From assembly GCF_001908205.1 (NCBI RefSeq), contig NZ_LGHL01000071.1, forward strand, positions 1-52,411: DNA of 52,411 nucleotides, read 5' to 3'. The DNA is from Bradyrhizobium sp. NAS80.1. GTDB taxonomy: Bacteria > Pseudomonadota > Alphaproteobacteria > Rhizobiales > Xanthobacteraceae. The position numbers and the translations under genes are program-made. This document shows, in pieces, positions 24,613 to 33,129 of this stretch; the stretch's first letter is position 1; every line of letters starts with the position of its first letter. Below the pieces are notes generated by a model. That model searched no databases and was not told the origin of the DNA. It saw only the letters and a program-made list of their open reading frames with translations.

Positions 24613-25098
24613 ATGGACATGACCGACTTCGACCCGGCCCAACATCGCATGATCCCCACGCAACGCTGGTTTGAGGATTTTGTGGTCGGCGAACGCTTCG
24701 TGCTGCCGAGCCGGACCCAGACCTCGGCGGTGTTCGCGGCATTCCAGACCGCGAGCGGCGACACCCACCCCGTGCATTACGATGTGGAGTATTGCCGCAG
24801 CCGCGGCATGCCGCACCTGCTGGCCCACGGCTTTCAGACGCTGATTCACACCGCGCCCGGCGCAGGCCTGTTTCCGTTCATGGTCGAGGAGTCCCTGGTC
24901 GGCTTCCTCGAGCAATCGAGCCGGTTCCTCAAACCGGTGTTCGCCGACGACACCATCTATCCCGCGCTCGAGGTCACAGAGCTCGTGCCGGGCCGCACAA
25001 CCGGCGCAGTGACGCTCAAAAGCACCGTGTTCAACCAGCGTAAGGAATTGGTGCTGGAGGGCACGCAGAAATTCCTGATCCGGCGCCGCCCCCTCTGA
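24613..25098 (+). CDS. MaoC-like hydratase (hot-dog fold)
   Basis: A 161-residue single hot-dog domain protein. The R-hydratase motif is recognisable in FQTASGDTHPVHYDVEYCRSRGMPHLLAHGFQTL, where the Asp and His of SGD-x-H-P-x-H are the catalytic pair that adds water to an enoyl-CoA. The physiological substrate may be a fatty enoyl-CoA or a branched acid. GAGAG lies just upstream of ATG 24613; ATG 24619 is also possible. Its stop codon lies in the first copy of a 12-bp triple tandem repeat. It precedes obgE by about 130 bases. Confidence 0.88.
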   Translation: MDMTDFDPAQHRMIPTQRWFEDFVVGERFVLPSRTQTSAVFAAFQTASGDTHPVHYDVEYCRSRGMPHLLAHGFQTLIHTAPGAGLFPFMVEESLVGFLEQSSRFLKPVFADDTIYPALEVTELVPGRTTGAVTLKSTVFNQRKELVLEGTQKFLIRRRPL

Positions 25099-25132
25099 AG
25101 TCGGCTTCGAAGGCGGCTTCGAAGTCGTCTTG
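25097..25132. repeat. 12-bp tandem repeat, three copies, at the MaoC stop codon
   Basis: The units GAAGTCGGCTTC, GAAGGCGGCTTC and GAAGTCGTCTTG follow one another without gaps. The first unit begins within the TGA stop of the MaoC gene. Each unit differs from the first by one or two bases. Confidence 0.8.
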
Positions 25133-25224
25133 GGGTTAAGCAAGGGCCCAAATTCGCGGAAATTCGGCCGATCCACGGGTCAATTCGGGTTGCCGCGCCT
25201 GCCCGGCTGGCCTACCTATGGCCC

Positions 25225-26265
25225 ATGAAATTCCTCGACGAAGCAAAGGTCTATATCCGCTCCGGTGACGGCGGGAACGGCTGCGTGGCGTTCCGCCGCG
25301 AGAAGTTCATCGAATTCGGCGGTCCTTCCGGCGGCAATGGCGGCCGCGGCGGCAATGTCGTCATCGAGGTCGCCGACGGCCTCAACACGCTGATCGACTA
25401 CCGCTATCAGCAGCATTTCAAGGCCCAGAAGGGCGAGAACGGCATGGGCTCGGACCGCCACGGCGCCAACGGCAAGGCGATCGTGCTCAAGGTCCCCGTG
25501 GGCACGCAGATTTTCGACGAGGACCGCGAGACGCTGATCCACGACTTCACCAAGGTCGGTGAAAAGTTCGTGCTGGCCGAAGGCGGCAATGGCGGCTTCG
25601 GCAACGCGCATTTCAAGTCGTCGACCAACCGCGCGCCGCGCAACGCCAATCCCGGCCAGCCCGGTGAAGAACGCTGGATCTGGCTGCGGCTGAAGCTGAT
25701 CGCGGATGCCGGCCTTGTCGGCCTGCCCAATGCCGGCAAGTCGACCTTCCTCTCCAAGGTCAGCGCGGCAAAACCGAAGATCGCCGACTATCCCTTCACC
25801 ACGCTGCATCCGCAGCTCGGTGTCGTGAATGCCGACGGCCGCGAATTCGTGCTGGCCGACATTCCCGGCCTCATCGAAGGCGCGCATGAAGGCGCGGGCC
25901 TCGGCGACCGCTTCCTCGGCCATGTCGAACGCTGCCGCGTGCTGCTGCATCTCGTCGACGCAACCTGCGAACATGCCGGCAAGGCGTACAAGACGGTGCG
26001 CAAGGAGCTCGACGCCTATGGCGGGCTGCTGACCGACAAGATCGAGATCGTTGCGCTGAACAAGATCGACGCGGTCGAGCCGGACGAATTAAAGAAGCAG
26101 AAGGACCGGCTGAAGCGCGCCGCCAAGAAGACGCCGCTGCTGCTTTCCGGCGCGACCGGCCAGGGCGTGAAGGAAGCCTTGCGCGCACTTGCGGACCTGA
26201 TTGGCGAAAGCCCGGTGTCCAGCAAGGCCAAGAGCGCGGCCGAAGCAGAGCCCTGGTCGGCCTGA
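25225..26265 (+). CDS. obgE: GTPase ObgE/CgtA
   Basis: A 346-residue Obg GTPase. The N-terminal glycine-rich Obg fold (residues 1-158; MKFLDEAKVYIRSGDGGNGC, GPSGGNGGRGGNV, AEGGNGGFGN) is followed by the G domain: GLPNAGKST (G1), the switch I region with YPFTTLHPQLGVV, DIPGLIEGAHEGAGLG (G3) and NKID (G4). ObgE binds the 50S subunit during late assembly and links growth to the stringent response. The C-terminus is a short charged tail, as in alphaproteobacteria. The start is fixed by the conserved N-terminus. Its stop falls inside a 14-bp triple repeat. Confidence 0.97.
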   Translation: MKFLDEAKVYIRSGDGGNGCVAFRREKFIEFGGPSGGNGGRGGNVVIEVADGLNTLIDYRYQQHFKAQKGENGMGSDRHGANGKAIVLKVPVGTQIFDEDRETLIHDFTKVGEKFVLAEGGNGGFGNAHFKSSTNRAPRNANPGQPGEERWIWLRLKLIADAGLVGLPNAGKSTFLSKVSAAKPKIADYPFTTLHPQLGVVNADGREFVLADIPGLIEGAHEGAGLGDRFLGHVERCRVLLHLVDATCEHAGKAYKTVRKELDAYGGLLTDKIEIVALNKIDAVEPDELKKQKDRLKRAAKKTPLLLSGATGQGVKEALRALADLIGESPVSSKAKSAAEAEPWSA

Positions 26266-26297
26266 TTTGGTCAGCCTGATTTAGTCGGCTTGATCTC
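26256..26297. repeat. 14-bp tandem repeat, three copies, at the obgE stop codon
   Basis: Units GTCGGCCTGATTTG, GTCAGCCTGATTTA and GTCGGCTTGATCTC lie end to end. The first copy contains the last codons and the TGA of obgE. Confidence 0.8.
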
Positions 26298-26363
26298 GCC
26301 CCGCTTGTCTTCGCTGACGCGATAGCGCAGCATCGAACAATCAAGAAGCGACAGGGGCGAAGC

Positions 26364-27998
26364 ATGGCGCGTGCGAAGAACGTACTCTGGATCATGTGCG
26401 ACCAGCTTCGCTATGACTATCTCGGCTGCACCGGCCATCCCACGCTGAAGACGCCCAACATCGACGCCATGGCCAGGCGCGGCGTGCTGTTCACCAGCGC
26501 TTACGTACAGTCGCCGATCTGCGGCCCGTCGCGGATGTCGTTCTACACCGGCCGCTACATGCGCTCGCACGGCTCGCACTGGAACGGCTGGCCCTTGCGT
26601 GTCGGCGAGCCCACGCTCGGCGATCACCTCAAGAAGATCGGCGTGCGCAACGTGCTGGTCGGCAAGACCCACATGGCGCCCGACCTTGAAGGCATGAAGG
26701 CCCTCGGCATCCCACCGGAGTCGATGATCGGCGTGCATGTCGCTGAATGCGGCTTTGAGCCTTATGAGCGCGACGACGGCCTGCACCCGTCGGGAAGGCC
26801 GCGACCCAAATACGACGAGTATCTGCGCCAGCAGGGATTCGAAGCCACCAATCCATGGGAGCACTGGGCCAATTCGGGCGCGGCCGACGACGGCTCCCTG
26901 CAGAACGGTTGGCTGCTCGTGCACGCCGACAAGGCCGCGCGCGTACCGGACGAGCATTCCGAAACGCCCTACATGACGCGGCGCGCGATGGACTTCATCA
27001 GCGAAGCCGAAACCGATGGCCGGCCGTGGTGCCTGCATCTGTCCTACATCAAGCCGCACTGGCCCTATATTGCGCCCGAACCCTACGCCAGCATGTATTC
27101 GACGGACGACATGATCCCGGTGATCCGCTCCGAGCGCGAGCGGCAGAACCCGCATCCGGTGTTCGGCGCCTACATGGACATGCGCTATTCCCGCAACATG
27201 GCGCGGGACGACGCCCGCGAGAAGGTGATCCCGACCTATATGGGCCTGATCACGCAGATCGACGACCAGATGGGCGTGCTGATGAAATTCCTGGAGGAGC
27301 GCGGCCTGCTGGAGACGACCATGATCGTGTTCACCTCCGATCACGGCGATTATCTCGGCGATCACTGGATGGGCGAGAAGGATCTGTTCCACGAACAGTC
27401 GGCCAAGATTCCACTGATCGTCATCGATCCATCTAAAGAGGCCGACGCCACGCGCGGCACGCGCAGCAATGCCTTGGTCGAAGGCATCGATCTCGCTCCG
27501 ACCTTCGTCGATTATTTCGGCGGCAAGGTGCCGGGCCACATCCTCGAAGGGCGTTCGCTGCTGCCGCTGCTGCGCGGCCCGACGCCAGCGGATTGGCGCA
27601 AGGTGGCGTTCTCCGAATACGACTACGCCATGCAGGATGTCCGGCTGAAGCTGAACCAGCCGATCGAACGCTGCCGCCTGTTCATGGTGTTCGACGGCCG
27701 CTGGAAATACATCCACGCCTCCGGCTTCCGCCCGATGCTGTACGACCTCGAAACCGATCCGGAAGAATACGTCGATCGCGGCGATGATCCCGAATGCGCC
27801 GGCATCATCGCGCGGTTGCAGGCCGAACTGTTCGACTGGGCGCTGCATCCGAACGACCATATCACCACGCCGCGCGAGAAGATCGCGGCGTACGCCGAAA
27901 ATCAGCTCCAGGTGAAGGGTGGCATTTTGATCGGCGTTTGGGATGAAGCCGAGCTCGCGGCTATCAAGGATGGCATCGCACAGCGCGCGAAGATGTGA
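26364..27998 (+). CDS. Sulfatase-family hydrolase (sulfatase or phosphonate/phosphodiester hydrolase)
   Basis: A 544-residue protein of the alkaline phosphatase superfamily. It begins with the metal-binding MCDQLRYDYLGCTGHP region, and carries the sulfatase signature PICGPSRMSFYTGRY, whose Cys53 in C-x-P-S-R would be oxidised to formylglycine. SDHGDYLGDHWMGEKDLFHEQSAKIPLIV supplies further metal ligands. There is no signal peptide, so it is probably cytoplasmic. Sulfate, phosphonate and phosphate esters are possible substrates. It lies between obgE and proB, where these genes are usually closer together, and is convergent with a Bug gene across a hairpin. Confidence 0.9.
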   Translation: MARAKNVLWIMCDQLRYDYLGCTGHPTLKTPNIDAMARRGVLFTSAYVQSPICGPSRMSFYTGRYMRSHGSHWNGWPLRVGEPTLGDHLKKIGVRNVLVGKTHMAPDLEGMKALGIPPESMIGVHVAECGFEPYERDDGLHPSGRPRPKYDEYLRQQGFEATNPWEHWANSGAADDGSLQNGWLLVHADKAARVPDEHSETPYMTRRAMDFISEAETDGRPWCLHLSYIKPHWPYIAPEPYASMYSTDDMIPVIRSERERQNPHPVFGAYMDMRYSRNMARDDAREKVIPTYMGLITQIDDQMGVLMKFLEERGLLETTMIVFTSDHGDYLGDHWMGEKDLFHEQSAKIPLIVIDPSKEADATRGTRSNALVEGIDLAPTFVDYFGGKVPGHILEGRSLLPLLRGPTPADWRKVAFSEYDYAMQDVRLKLNQPIERCRLFMVFDGRWKYIHASGFRPMLYDLETDPEEYVDRGDDPECAGIIARLQAELFDWALHPNDHITTPREKIAAYAENQLQVKGGILIGVWDEAELAAIKDGIAQRAKM

Positions 27999-28009
27999 GG
28001 GTGCTTTCG

Positions 28010-28033
28010 CCTCTCCCCGCAAGCGGGGAGAGG
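28010..28033. terminator. Bidirectional hairpin between sulfatase and Bug genes
   Basis: CCTCTCCCCGC (28010-28020) and GCGGGGAGAGG (28023-28033) form a perfect 11-bp stem with a 2-base loop. There is no T tract on either side. Its position between convergent stops suggests a shared transcript end; the sequence is also a common dispersed palindrome. Confidence 0.65.
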
Positions 28034-28042
28034 GAGAAGATC

Positions 28043-29008
28043 TCAATTATCGATCTTGTATCCCGTCGCCTTCACGATCGGCTGCCAGAACGCCGTGTTG
28101 GCGGCGAGCTCCCGGGATAGCCCGTCCGCCGTGCTGCCGACCGGGATCAGGCCGATCGCGGTGAGCTTTTCCTTCACGTCGGGCCTTGCGAGCGCGACGC
28201 TCGCGGCCGCGCCGAGTTTGCCGGCGAATTCCGGCGGGCTGCCGGCGGGAAGCCACATGCCGTACCAGGCATCGGCGATGAGATCGATCCCGCTCTCCTT
28301 CAGCGTCGGGACATCGGGCGCAAAGGGCGAACGTTCCGCGCTCGAGACCGCAATGATCTTCACGCCCTTGGCGCGATGCTGCGGCAGCGCATCCGCCAGC
28401 GTGGTGATCCCAAAAGAAATGTGGCCGCCAATGATGTCGTTGAGGATCGGCGCGCTGCCGCGATAGGGCACGCGGGTCAACGGAATGCCGAGATCCTTCT
28501 CGAGCTTGGAGCCCGTGAAATGCGGGATCGTGCCGTTGCTCGGCACGCCGAATGACGTCTTGTCCGGGTGCGCCTTCAGCCAGGCGACAAATCCCTTGAA
28601 ATCGGTGGCATCGATCGCCGGACCGATCACGACGGCGAATTCGAACCGCGCCAGCAGCGACACCGGCATGAAATCCTTCGCCGTGTCGAAGCTCGGAATC
28701 GTCTCCACCATCGGCAGCAGGTACATGGTCGGGCCTGTCGTCACCAGCACCATGCTGCCATCGGCGCTGCCACCCCTGACCGCCTTGATGCCGATCAGGC
28801 CGTCGCCGCCGGTGCGATTCTCGACCACGATGGTCCGTTGCAGCACCGGCGCCATTTCCTGCGCGATCAGCCGGCACAGCGTATCGCCGCCGGCTCCCGC
28901 CGCGAACGGGAAGATGATTTTTGTAAGCGCGGCCTGTGCCTGCGCTGCGCCCGCCTGCGCCAGCAGCGGCAGGCCGAGACATCCAGCCATGAATTCGCGG
29001 CGATCCAT
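28043..29008 (-). CDS. Bug-family tricarboxylate-type substrate-binding protein
   Basis: A 321-residue periplasmic solute-binding protein. The start MDRREFMAGCLGLPLLAQAGAAQAQA is a Tat-like signal peptide, with cleavage expected after AQA. The mature protein has the Bug/TctC pattern: IIFPFAAGAGGDTLCRLIAQ, RTIVVENRTGGDGLIG, VPYRGSAPILNDIIGGHISFGI, and a C-terminal AKGVKIIAVSSAERS block. ATG 29008 has GAGGGG upstream. No TctA/TctB membrane genes are adjacent, as is typical of the many orphan Bug proteins. The ligand is unknown. Confidence 0.9.
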   Translation of the reverse strand: MDRREFMAGCLGLPLLAQAGAAQAQAALTKIIFPFAAGAGGDTLCRLIAQEMAPVLQRTIVVENRTGGDGLIGIKAVRGGSADGSMVLVTTGPTMYLLPMVETIPSFDTAKDFMPVSLLARFEFAVVIGPAIDATDFKGFVAWLKAHPDKTSFGVPSNGTIPHFTGSKLEKDLGIPLTRVPYRGSAPILNDIIGGHISFGITTLADALPQHRAKGVKIIAVSSAERSPFAPDVPTLKESGIDLIADAWYGMWLPAGSPPEFAGKLGAAASVALARPDVKEKLTAIGLIPVGSTADGLSRELAANTAFWQPIVKATGYKIDN

Positions 29009-29212
29009 ACGTTTCCCCTCGAGCCCATTATCGGTTGGCGGCATTAGAACCGGGCCTGCACGCCCAAGACAAGGTTCAAGACAAGGCCGACCTTGGCCAT
29101 TTCCCATGCCGGCCGCCTTGCGCCGGCCATCGTCCTGCTGCAAAAGCAGGCCTCATCGGCGCCGGCTTCTTGCTCCGCCGTTACCAAGCCCGAGCAATTC
29201 GTCGCACACGCC

Positions 29213-30334
29213 ATGGCCAGCCCCGAACTCAGTCAATTTCGCCGCACCGTCGTCAAGGTCGGCTCCGCGCTGCTGGTGGATTCCGACAGGGGCGAGGTGC
29301 GCGCCTCCTGGCTGGCCGCACTCGCCGACGACATGGCCAAGCTGCACCGCGAGGGCCGCGACGTCCTCGTCGTCTCCTCGGGCTCGATCGCGCTTGGCCG
29401 CAGCCGGCTCAAGCTGCCGCGCGGCCCGCTGAAGCTCGAAGAGAGCCAGGCCGCGGCGGCCGTCGGCCAGATCGCGCTGGCGCGCATCTGGTCGGAGGTG
29501 CTCGGGGCACACGGCATCGGCGCGGGCCAGATCCTGGTAACGCTCCAGGACACCGAGGAGCGCCGCCGCTATCTCAATGCGCGATCCACCATCGGCAAGC
29601 TGCTGGAATGGCGCGCGATCCCCGTGATCAACGAGAACGATACGGTCGCCACCAACGAGATCCGTTACGGCGACAATGATCGCCTTGCCGCGCGCGTCGC
29701 CACCATGGCGAGCGCCGACCTCCTGGTGCTGTTGTCCGACATCGACGGGCTCTACGACGCCCCGCCGAAGAACAACCCGAACGCAAAGCTCATTCCCGTC
29801 GTCGAGAGCATCTCCTCGGAGATCGAGTCCGTGGCGGGCGACGCCGAGTCTGAACTTTCGCGCGGCGGCATGCGCACCAAGGTCGAGGCGGCCAAGATCG
29901 CCACCACGGGCGGCACGCACATGCTGATCGCCTCCGGCAAGATCGAGCATCCCCTGCAGGCGATCGCCGATGGCGGCCCCTGCACCTGGTTCCTGACACC
30001 GGCCAATCCCATCACCTCGCGCAAGCGTTGGATCGCGGGCACGCTGGAGCCGAAGGGCACGCTGACGATCGACGCCGGCGCGGTGACCGCGCTGCGCGCG
30101 GGCGCCAGCCTGTTGCCGGCCGGCGTGATCAAGGTCGAGGGCCAGTTCGCCCGTGGCGATGCCGTGATCGTGCGCGGCCCCGACACCAGCGAGATCGGCC
30201 GCGGCCTAATCGCCTACGACGCCGAGGACGCCGAGCGGATCAAGGGCCGCTCGTCCCCGGACGTGATGGCCATCCTCGGCATCAGCGGCCGCTCGGAGAT
30301 GATCCATCGCGACGACCTGGTGGTGGGCGGGTAG
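29213..30334 (+). CDS. proB: Glutamate 5-kinase
   Basis: A 373-residue enzyme that phosphorylates glutamate with ATP in the first step of proline synthesis. The amino-acid kinase domain spans residues 1-260: VVKVGSALLV, VVSSGSIALGRSRL, INENDTVATNEIRYGDNDRLAARVA, and SRGGMRTKVEAAKIATTGG. A C-terminal PUA domain follows (TLTIDAGAVTALRAGASLLPAGVIKVEGQF...). I chose ATG 29213 (MASPELSQFRR), which matches the expected N-terminus; the frame is open further upstream. A terminator follows directly, then proA. Confidence 0.96.
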   Translation: MASPELSQFRRTVVKVGSALLVDSDRGEVRASWLAALADDMAKLHREGRDVLVVSSGSIALGRSRLKLPRGPLKLEESQAAAAVGQIALARIWSEVLGAHGIGAGQILVTLQDTEERRRYLNARSTIGKLLEWRAIPVINENDTVATNEIRYGDNDRLAARVATMASADLLVLLSDIDGLYDAPPKNNPNAKLIPVVESISSEIESVAGDAESELSRGGMRTKVEAAKIATTGGTHMLIASGKIEHPLQAIADGGPCTWFLTPANPITSRKRWIAGTLEPKGTLTIDAGAVTALRAGASLLPAGVIKVEGQFARGDAVIVRGPDTSEIGRGLIAYDAEDAERIKGRSSPDVMAILGISGRSEMIHRDDLVVGG

Positions 30335-30354
30335 GGGCCGCAACGGCCCCTTTT
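30334..30354 (+). terminator. Terminator after proB
   Basis: GGGGCC-GCAAC-GGCCCC followed by TTTT, beginning at the last base of the proB stop codon. A 6-bp GC-only stem with a short T tract suggests partial termination, so proA may be transcribed both with proB and from its own promoter. Confidence 0.65.
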
Positions 30355-30480
30355 CACTGATTTTGCTGGGCTAATGACCTAGCCGGCGTACGGCCGGGGA
30401 GACCTGCCATACCCTCCCCGCCCTTCGCAGGAGCGGGATTTCCGTGCTAGGACACGCCCTTAGCAGAAGGTTGAACCCCC

Positions 30481-31776
30481 ATGGCCGCCCCCCTCAAAGC
30501 CGTTGACGGCAATGCCGATCTCCAGGCGCTGATGTCCGATCTCGCCACCCGTGCCCGCGCTGCCGCGCGCGTGCTGGCGCTGGCGCCGCCGGAGCAGAAG
30601 AACCGGGCGCTCGAGGCCATGGAGCGGGCGATCCGCAGCAATGCCGCGGCGATCCTCGCCGCCAATGCCGAGGACGTCGCCGAGGCCCGCGCCTCCGGCA
30701 ATGCCACCTCCTCCTTCATCGACCGCCTGACGCTGACGCCGGCGCGCGTCGAAGGCATGGCCGAGGGCATCGGCATCGTGCGCGGCATTGCCGATCCGGT
30801 CGGCGTCGTCACCGAGAGCTGGCAGCGGCCGAACGGCATGACCATCGAGCGCGTGCGTGTGCCGCTCGGCGTCGTCGGCGTGATCTTCGAGAGCCGGCCC
30901 AATGTCGCGGCCGATGCCGGCGTGCTGTGCCTGAAGTCGGGCAATGCGGTCATCCTGCGCGGCGGCTCGGACAGTTTCCGCTCCTGCCGCGCCATCCACG
31001 ATTGCCTGGTGCAGGGGCTGCGCGAAGCCGGGCTGCCTGAAGCTGCGATCACGCTGGTGCCGACGCGAGACCGCGCCGCGGTCGGCATGATGCTGTCGGG
31101 ATTGAACGGCGCCGTCGACGTGATCGTGCCGCGCGGGGGCAAGAGCCTCGTCGCGCGCGTCGAGGCTGAAGCGCGCGTGCCGGTGTTCGCGCATCTCGAA
31201 GGCGTCAACCACGTCTACATCGATGGCAGCGCAGACCTCGCCATGGCGAAGTCGATCGTGCTCAACGCCAAGATGCGCCGTACCGGCGTTTGCGGTGCAG
31301 CCGAGACGCTGCTGGTCGATCGCGCTGGTGCCGCAACGAGCCTGAAGCCGCTGGTCGAGATGCTGATCGAGGCCGGCTGCGAAGTGCGCGGCGACGACGC
31401 CGTGCAGAAGACTGATGCGCGCGTCAAACCCGCCAGCGAAGACGATTGGGACACTGAATATCTCGATGCGATCATCGCGGCGAAGGTGGTCGACGGCGTC
31501 GACGGTGCGATCGCGCATATCCAGAACCACGGCTCGCATCACACCGACGCGATCGTGAGTCAGGATGATACCGCTGCGAAGAAGTTCCTGAGCGAGGTCG
31601 ATTCCGCGATCGTGCTGCACAACGCCTCGACGCAGTTCGCCGATGGCGGCGAGTTCGGCTTCGGCGCCGAGATCGGCATCGCTACCGGCCGATTCCACGC
31701 CCGCGGCCCTGTTGGCGCCGAGCAGTTGACGAGCTTCAAGTATCGCGTCCACGGCACAGGGCAGACGCGGCCGTAA
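30481..31776 (+). CDS. proA: Gamma-glutamyl phosphate reductase
   Basis: A 431-residue enzyme that reduces glutamyl phosphate to glutamate semialdehyde with NADPH in proline synthesis. It has the aldehyde-dehydrogenase-like fold: VPLGVVGVIFESRPNVAADAGVLCLKSGNAVILRGGSDSF, VPRGGKSLV, and the catalytic Cys271 in RRTGVCGAAETLL. AGAAGG lies upstream of the ATG. Length is normal. It follows proB with a 146-bp gap and precedes nadD closely, an order usual in this group. Confidence 0.97.
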   Translation: MAAPLKAVDGNADLQALMSDLATRARAAARVLALAPPEQKNRALEAMERAIRSNAAAILAANAEDVAEARASGNATSSFIDRLTLTPARVEGMAEGIGIVRGIADPVGVVTESWQRPNGMTIERVRVPLGVVGVIFESRPNVAADAGVLCLKSGNAVILRGGSDSFRSCRAIHDCLVQGLREAGLPEAAITLVPTRDRAAVGMMLSGLNGAVDVIVPRGGKSLVARVEAEARVPVFAHLEGVNHVYIDGSADLAMAKSIVLNAKMRRTGVCGAAETLLVDRAGAATSLKPLVEMLIEAGCEVRGDDAVQKTDARVKPASEDDWDTEYLDAIIAAKVVDGVDGAIAHIQNHGSHHTDAIVSQDDTAAKKFLSEVDSAIVLHNASTQFADGGEFGFGAEIGIATGRFHARGPVGAEQLTSFKYRVHGTGQTRP

Positions 31777-31795
31777 ACGGCGCGAGGCGCGGGCA

Positions 31796-32440
31796 TTGAG
31801 TAACAAATTCGTCGTGCCGCGTTCTGTGGCGCAAGCGGTCCCGCCCCACACCGAGGGCATGCGCATCGGCCTGCTCGGCGGCTCGTTCAATCCGCCGCAT
31901 GAGGCTCATCGCGCGATCAGCCAATTCGCGCTCAAGCGATTGCAACTCGATCGCGTCTGGTGGCTGGTGACCCCCGGCAATCCGCTGAAGGAGAACGGCA
32001 ACCTGCATGAGCTCGGCGAGCGCATGCAGGCGGCGCGCGATGTCGCTGATGATCCCAGGATCGAGGTGAGCTGTCTCGAATCCGTCATTCGCACCCGCTA
32101 TACTATCGACACAATCAACACCCTGCGCCGCCGCTTCAGCGGCCTGCGCTTTGTCTGGATTATGGGCGCCGACAACCTCGCTCAATTCCATCGTTGGCAG
32201 GACTGGCGGCGTATCGCCGGTCAGGTGCCGATTGCAGTCATCGATCGTCCGCCGCAGAGTTTTCGCGCCCTCGCCTCACCCGCCGCCCAAGCGCTGGCGC
32301 GCTATCGCATGCCCGAGAGTGAGGCAGCATTGCTTGCAGACCGACCGACGCCGGCCTGGGTCTTCCTGACCGGATTGAAGCTCAATCTCTCCTCGACGGG
32401 ACTACGGAACCCGGACGGGAGCTGGAAAGGTACGAAGTGA
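31796..32440 (+). CDS. nadD: Nicotinate-nucleotide adenylyltransferase
   Basis: A 214-residue enzyme that joins nicotinate mononucleotide to AMP in NAD synthesis. GLLGGSFNPPHEAHRAISQFAL contains the nucleotidyltransferase motif GGSFNPPHxxH, and LKLNLSSTGLR near the C-terminus is the conserved ISST-like motif. The start is TTG at 31796 (MSNKFVVPRS), 19 bases after proA; ATG 31859 just before the core motif is the alternative. The tight spacing supports co-transcription with proA. Confidence 0.93.
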   Translation: MSNKFVVPRSVAQAVPPHTEGMRIGLLGGSFNPPHEAHRAISQFALKRLQLDRVWWLVTPGNPLKENGNLHELGERMQAARDVADDPRIEVSCLESVIRTRYTIDTINTLRRRFSGLRFVWIMGADNLAQFHRWQDWRRIAGQVPIAVIDRPPQSFRALASPAAQALARYRMPESEAALLADRPTPAWVFLTGLKLNLSSTGLRNPDGSWKGTK

Positions 32441-32577
32441 TACTGAAACAGAGTGTGTGGAAGTGGGGCTCTCTGGCATATTGAAACCCTTAACCCCACA
32501 TGATGTAGTATAACCAGTGAGTGCCGGATTCGGCATTCGCGATACAGTGAAAGGAATGGTCCCTGGCCACATCTGTA

Positions 32578-33000
32578 TTGTCCAAGTCTGTTTTACCCAA
32601 GGTAGCTAAACCCGCGCGTAAAACATCGACCAAAGCTGCGGCCTTGAAGGCGCAACCCGACGCCGACAAGACGCTGAGCCTGATCCTCTCCCGCCTCGAG
32701 GATATGAAGGCGGAAGAGACGGTCACCATCGACCTTCGCGGCAAATCGACGTACTCCGATTACATGATCGTCACCACCGGCCGGGTTAACCGGCACGTTG
32801 GCGCGATCGCGGACAACGTCACCAAGAGCCTCAAGGAAAACGGTATCAAGAGCATCCACGTCGAGGGCTTGCCCAATTGCGACTGGGTGCTGATCGATTC
32901 CGGCGATGTGATCGTGCACGTGTTCAGACCCGAAGTCCGCGAGTTCTACAATCTCGAGAGATTGTACACGCAGGGCCCAGGGGCGGCGAAGGCGATCTAG
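32578..33000 (+). CDS. rsfS: Ribosome silencing factor RsfS
   Basis: A 140-residue protein (from TTG 32578) of the Iojap/RsfS family, which binds L14 and blocks subunit joining in starved cells. The conserved domain runs from about residue 27 (ADKTLSLILSRLEDMKAEETVTIDLRGKSTYSDYMIVTTG) through HVEGLPNCDWVLIDSGDVIVHVFRPEVREFYNLERL. The N-terminus is uncertain: an in-frame TGA at 32548 bounds it, TTG 32578 lacks a ribosome binding site at the right distance, and AAAGGA is seven bases before an in-frame CTG at 32563. In the usual order it lies between nadD and rlmH. Confidence 0.93.
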   Translation: MSKSVLPKVAKPARKTSTKAAALKAQPDADKTLSLILSRLEDMKAEETVTIDLRGKSTYSDYMIVTTGRVNRHVGAIADNVTKSLKENGIKSIHVEGLPNCDWVLIDSGDVIVHVFRPEVREFYNLERLYTQGPGAAKAI

Positions 33001-33014
33001 AGGGGCTACTACTG

Positions 33015-33031
33015 GCCGATTTCGAATCGGC
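33015..33031. terminator. Small hairpin after rsfS
   Basis: GCCGATT-TCG-AATCGGC, a perfect 7-bp stem with a 3-base loop, 15 bases after the rsfS stop. There is no T tract, so termination is doubtful; it may be an mRNA end-stabilising stem. Confidence 0.3.
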
Positions 33032-33088
33032 TGGCGCGCATGCTAGCGTCGTGCGCGCGCGAGATGCGCGCGGTCTTGAAAACGCGCC

Positions 33089-33129
33089 CCTGAAGACGTG
33101 GTCCTGAAGACGTGGTCCTGAAGACGTTA
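33089..33129 (+). repeat. 14-bp tandem repeat, three copies, at the rlmH translation start
   Basis: CCTGAAGACGTGGT occurs twice exactly (33089-33102 and 33103-33116), and a third copy (CCTGAAGACGTTA, from 33117) runs into the rlmH start codon. The third copy occupies the ribosome-binding-site position. Confidence 0.85.

Noticed and set aside
33015..33031. Strong terminator after rsfS
   Set aside because: The hairpin has no T tract, so it was kept only as a weak feature.
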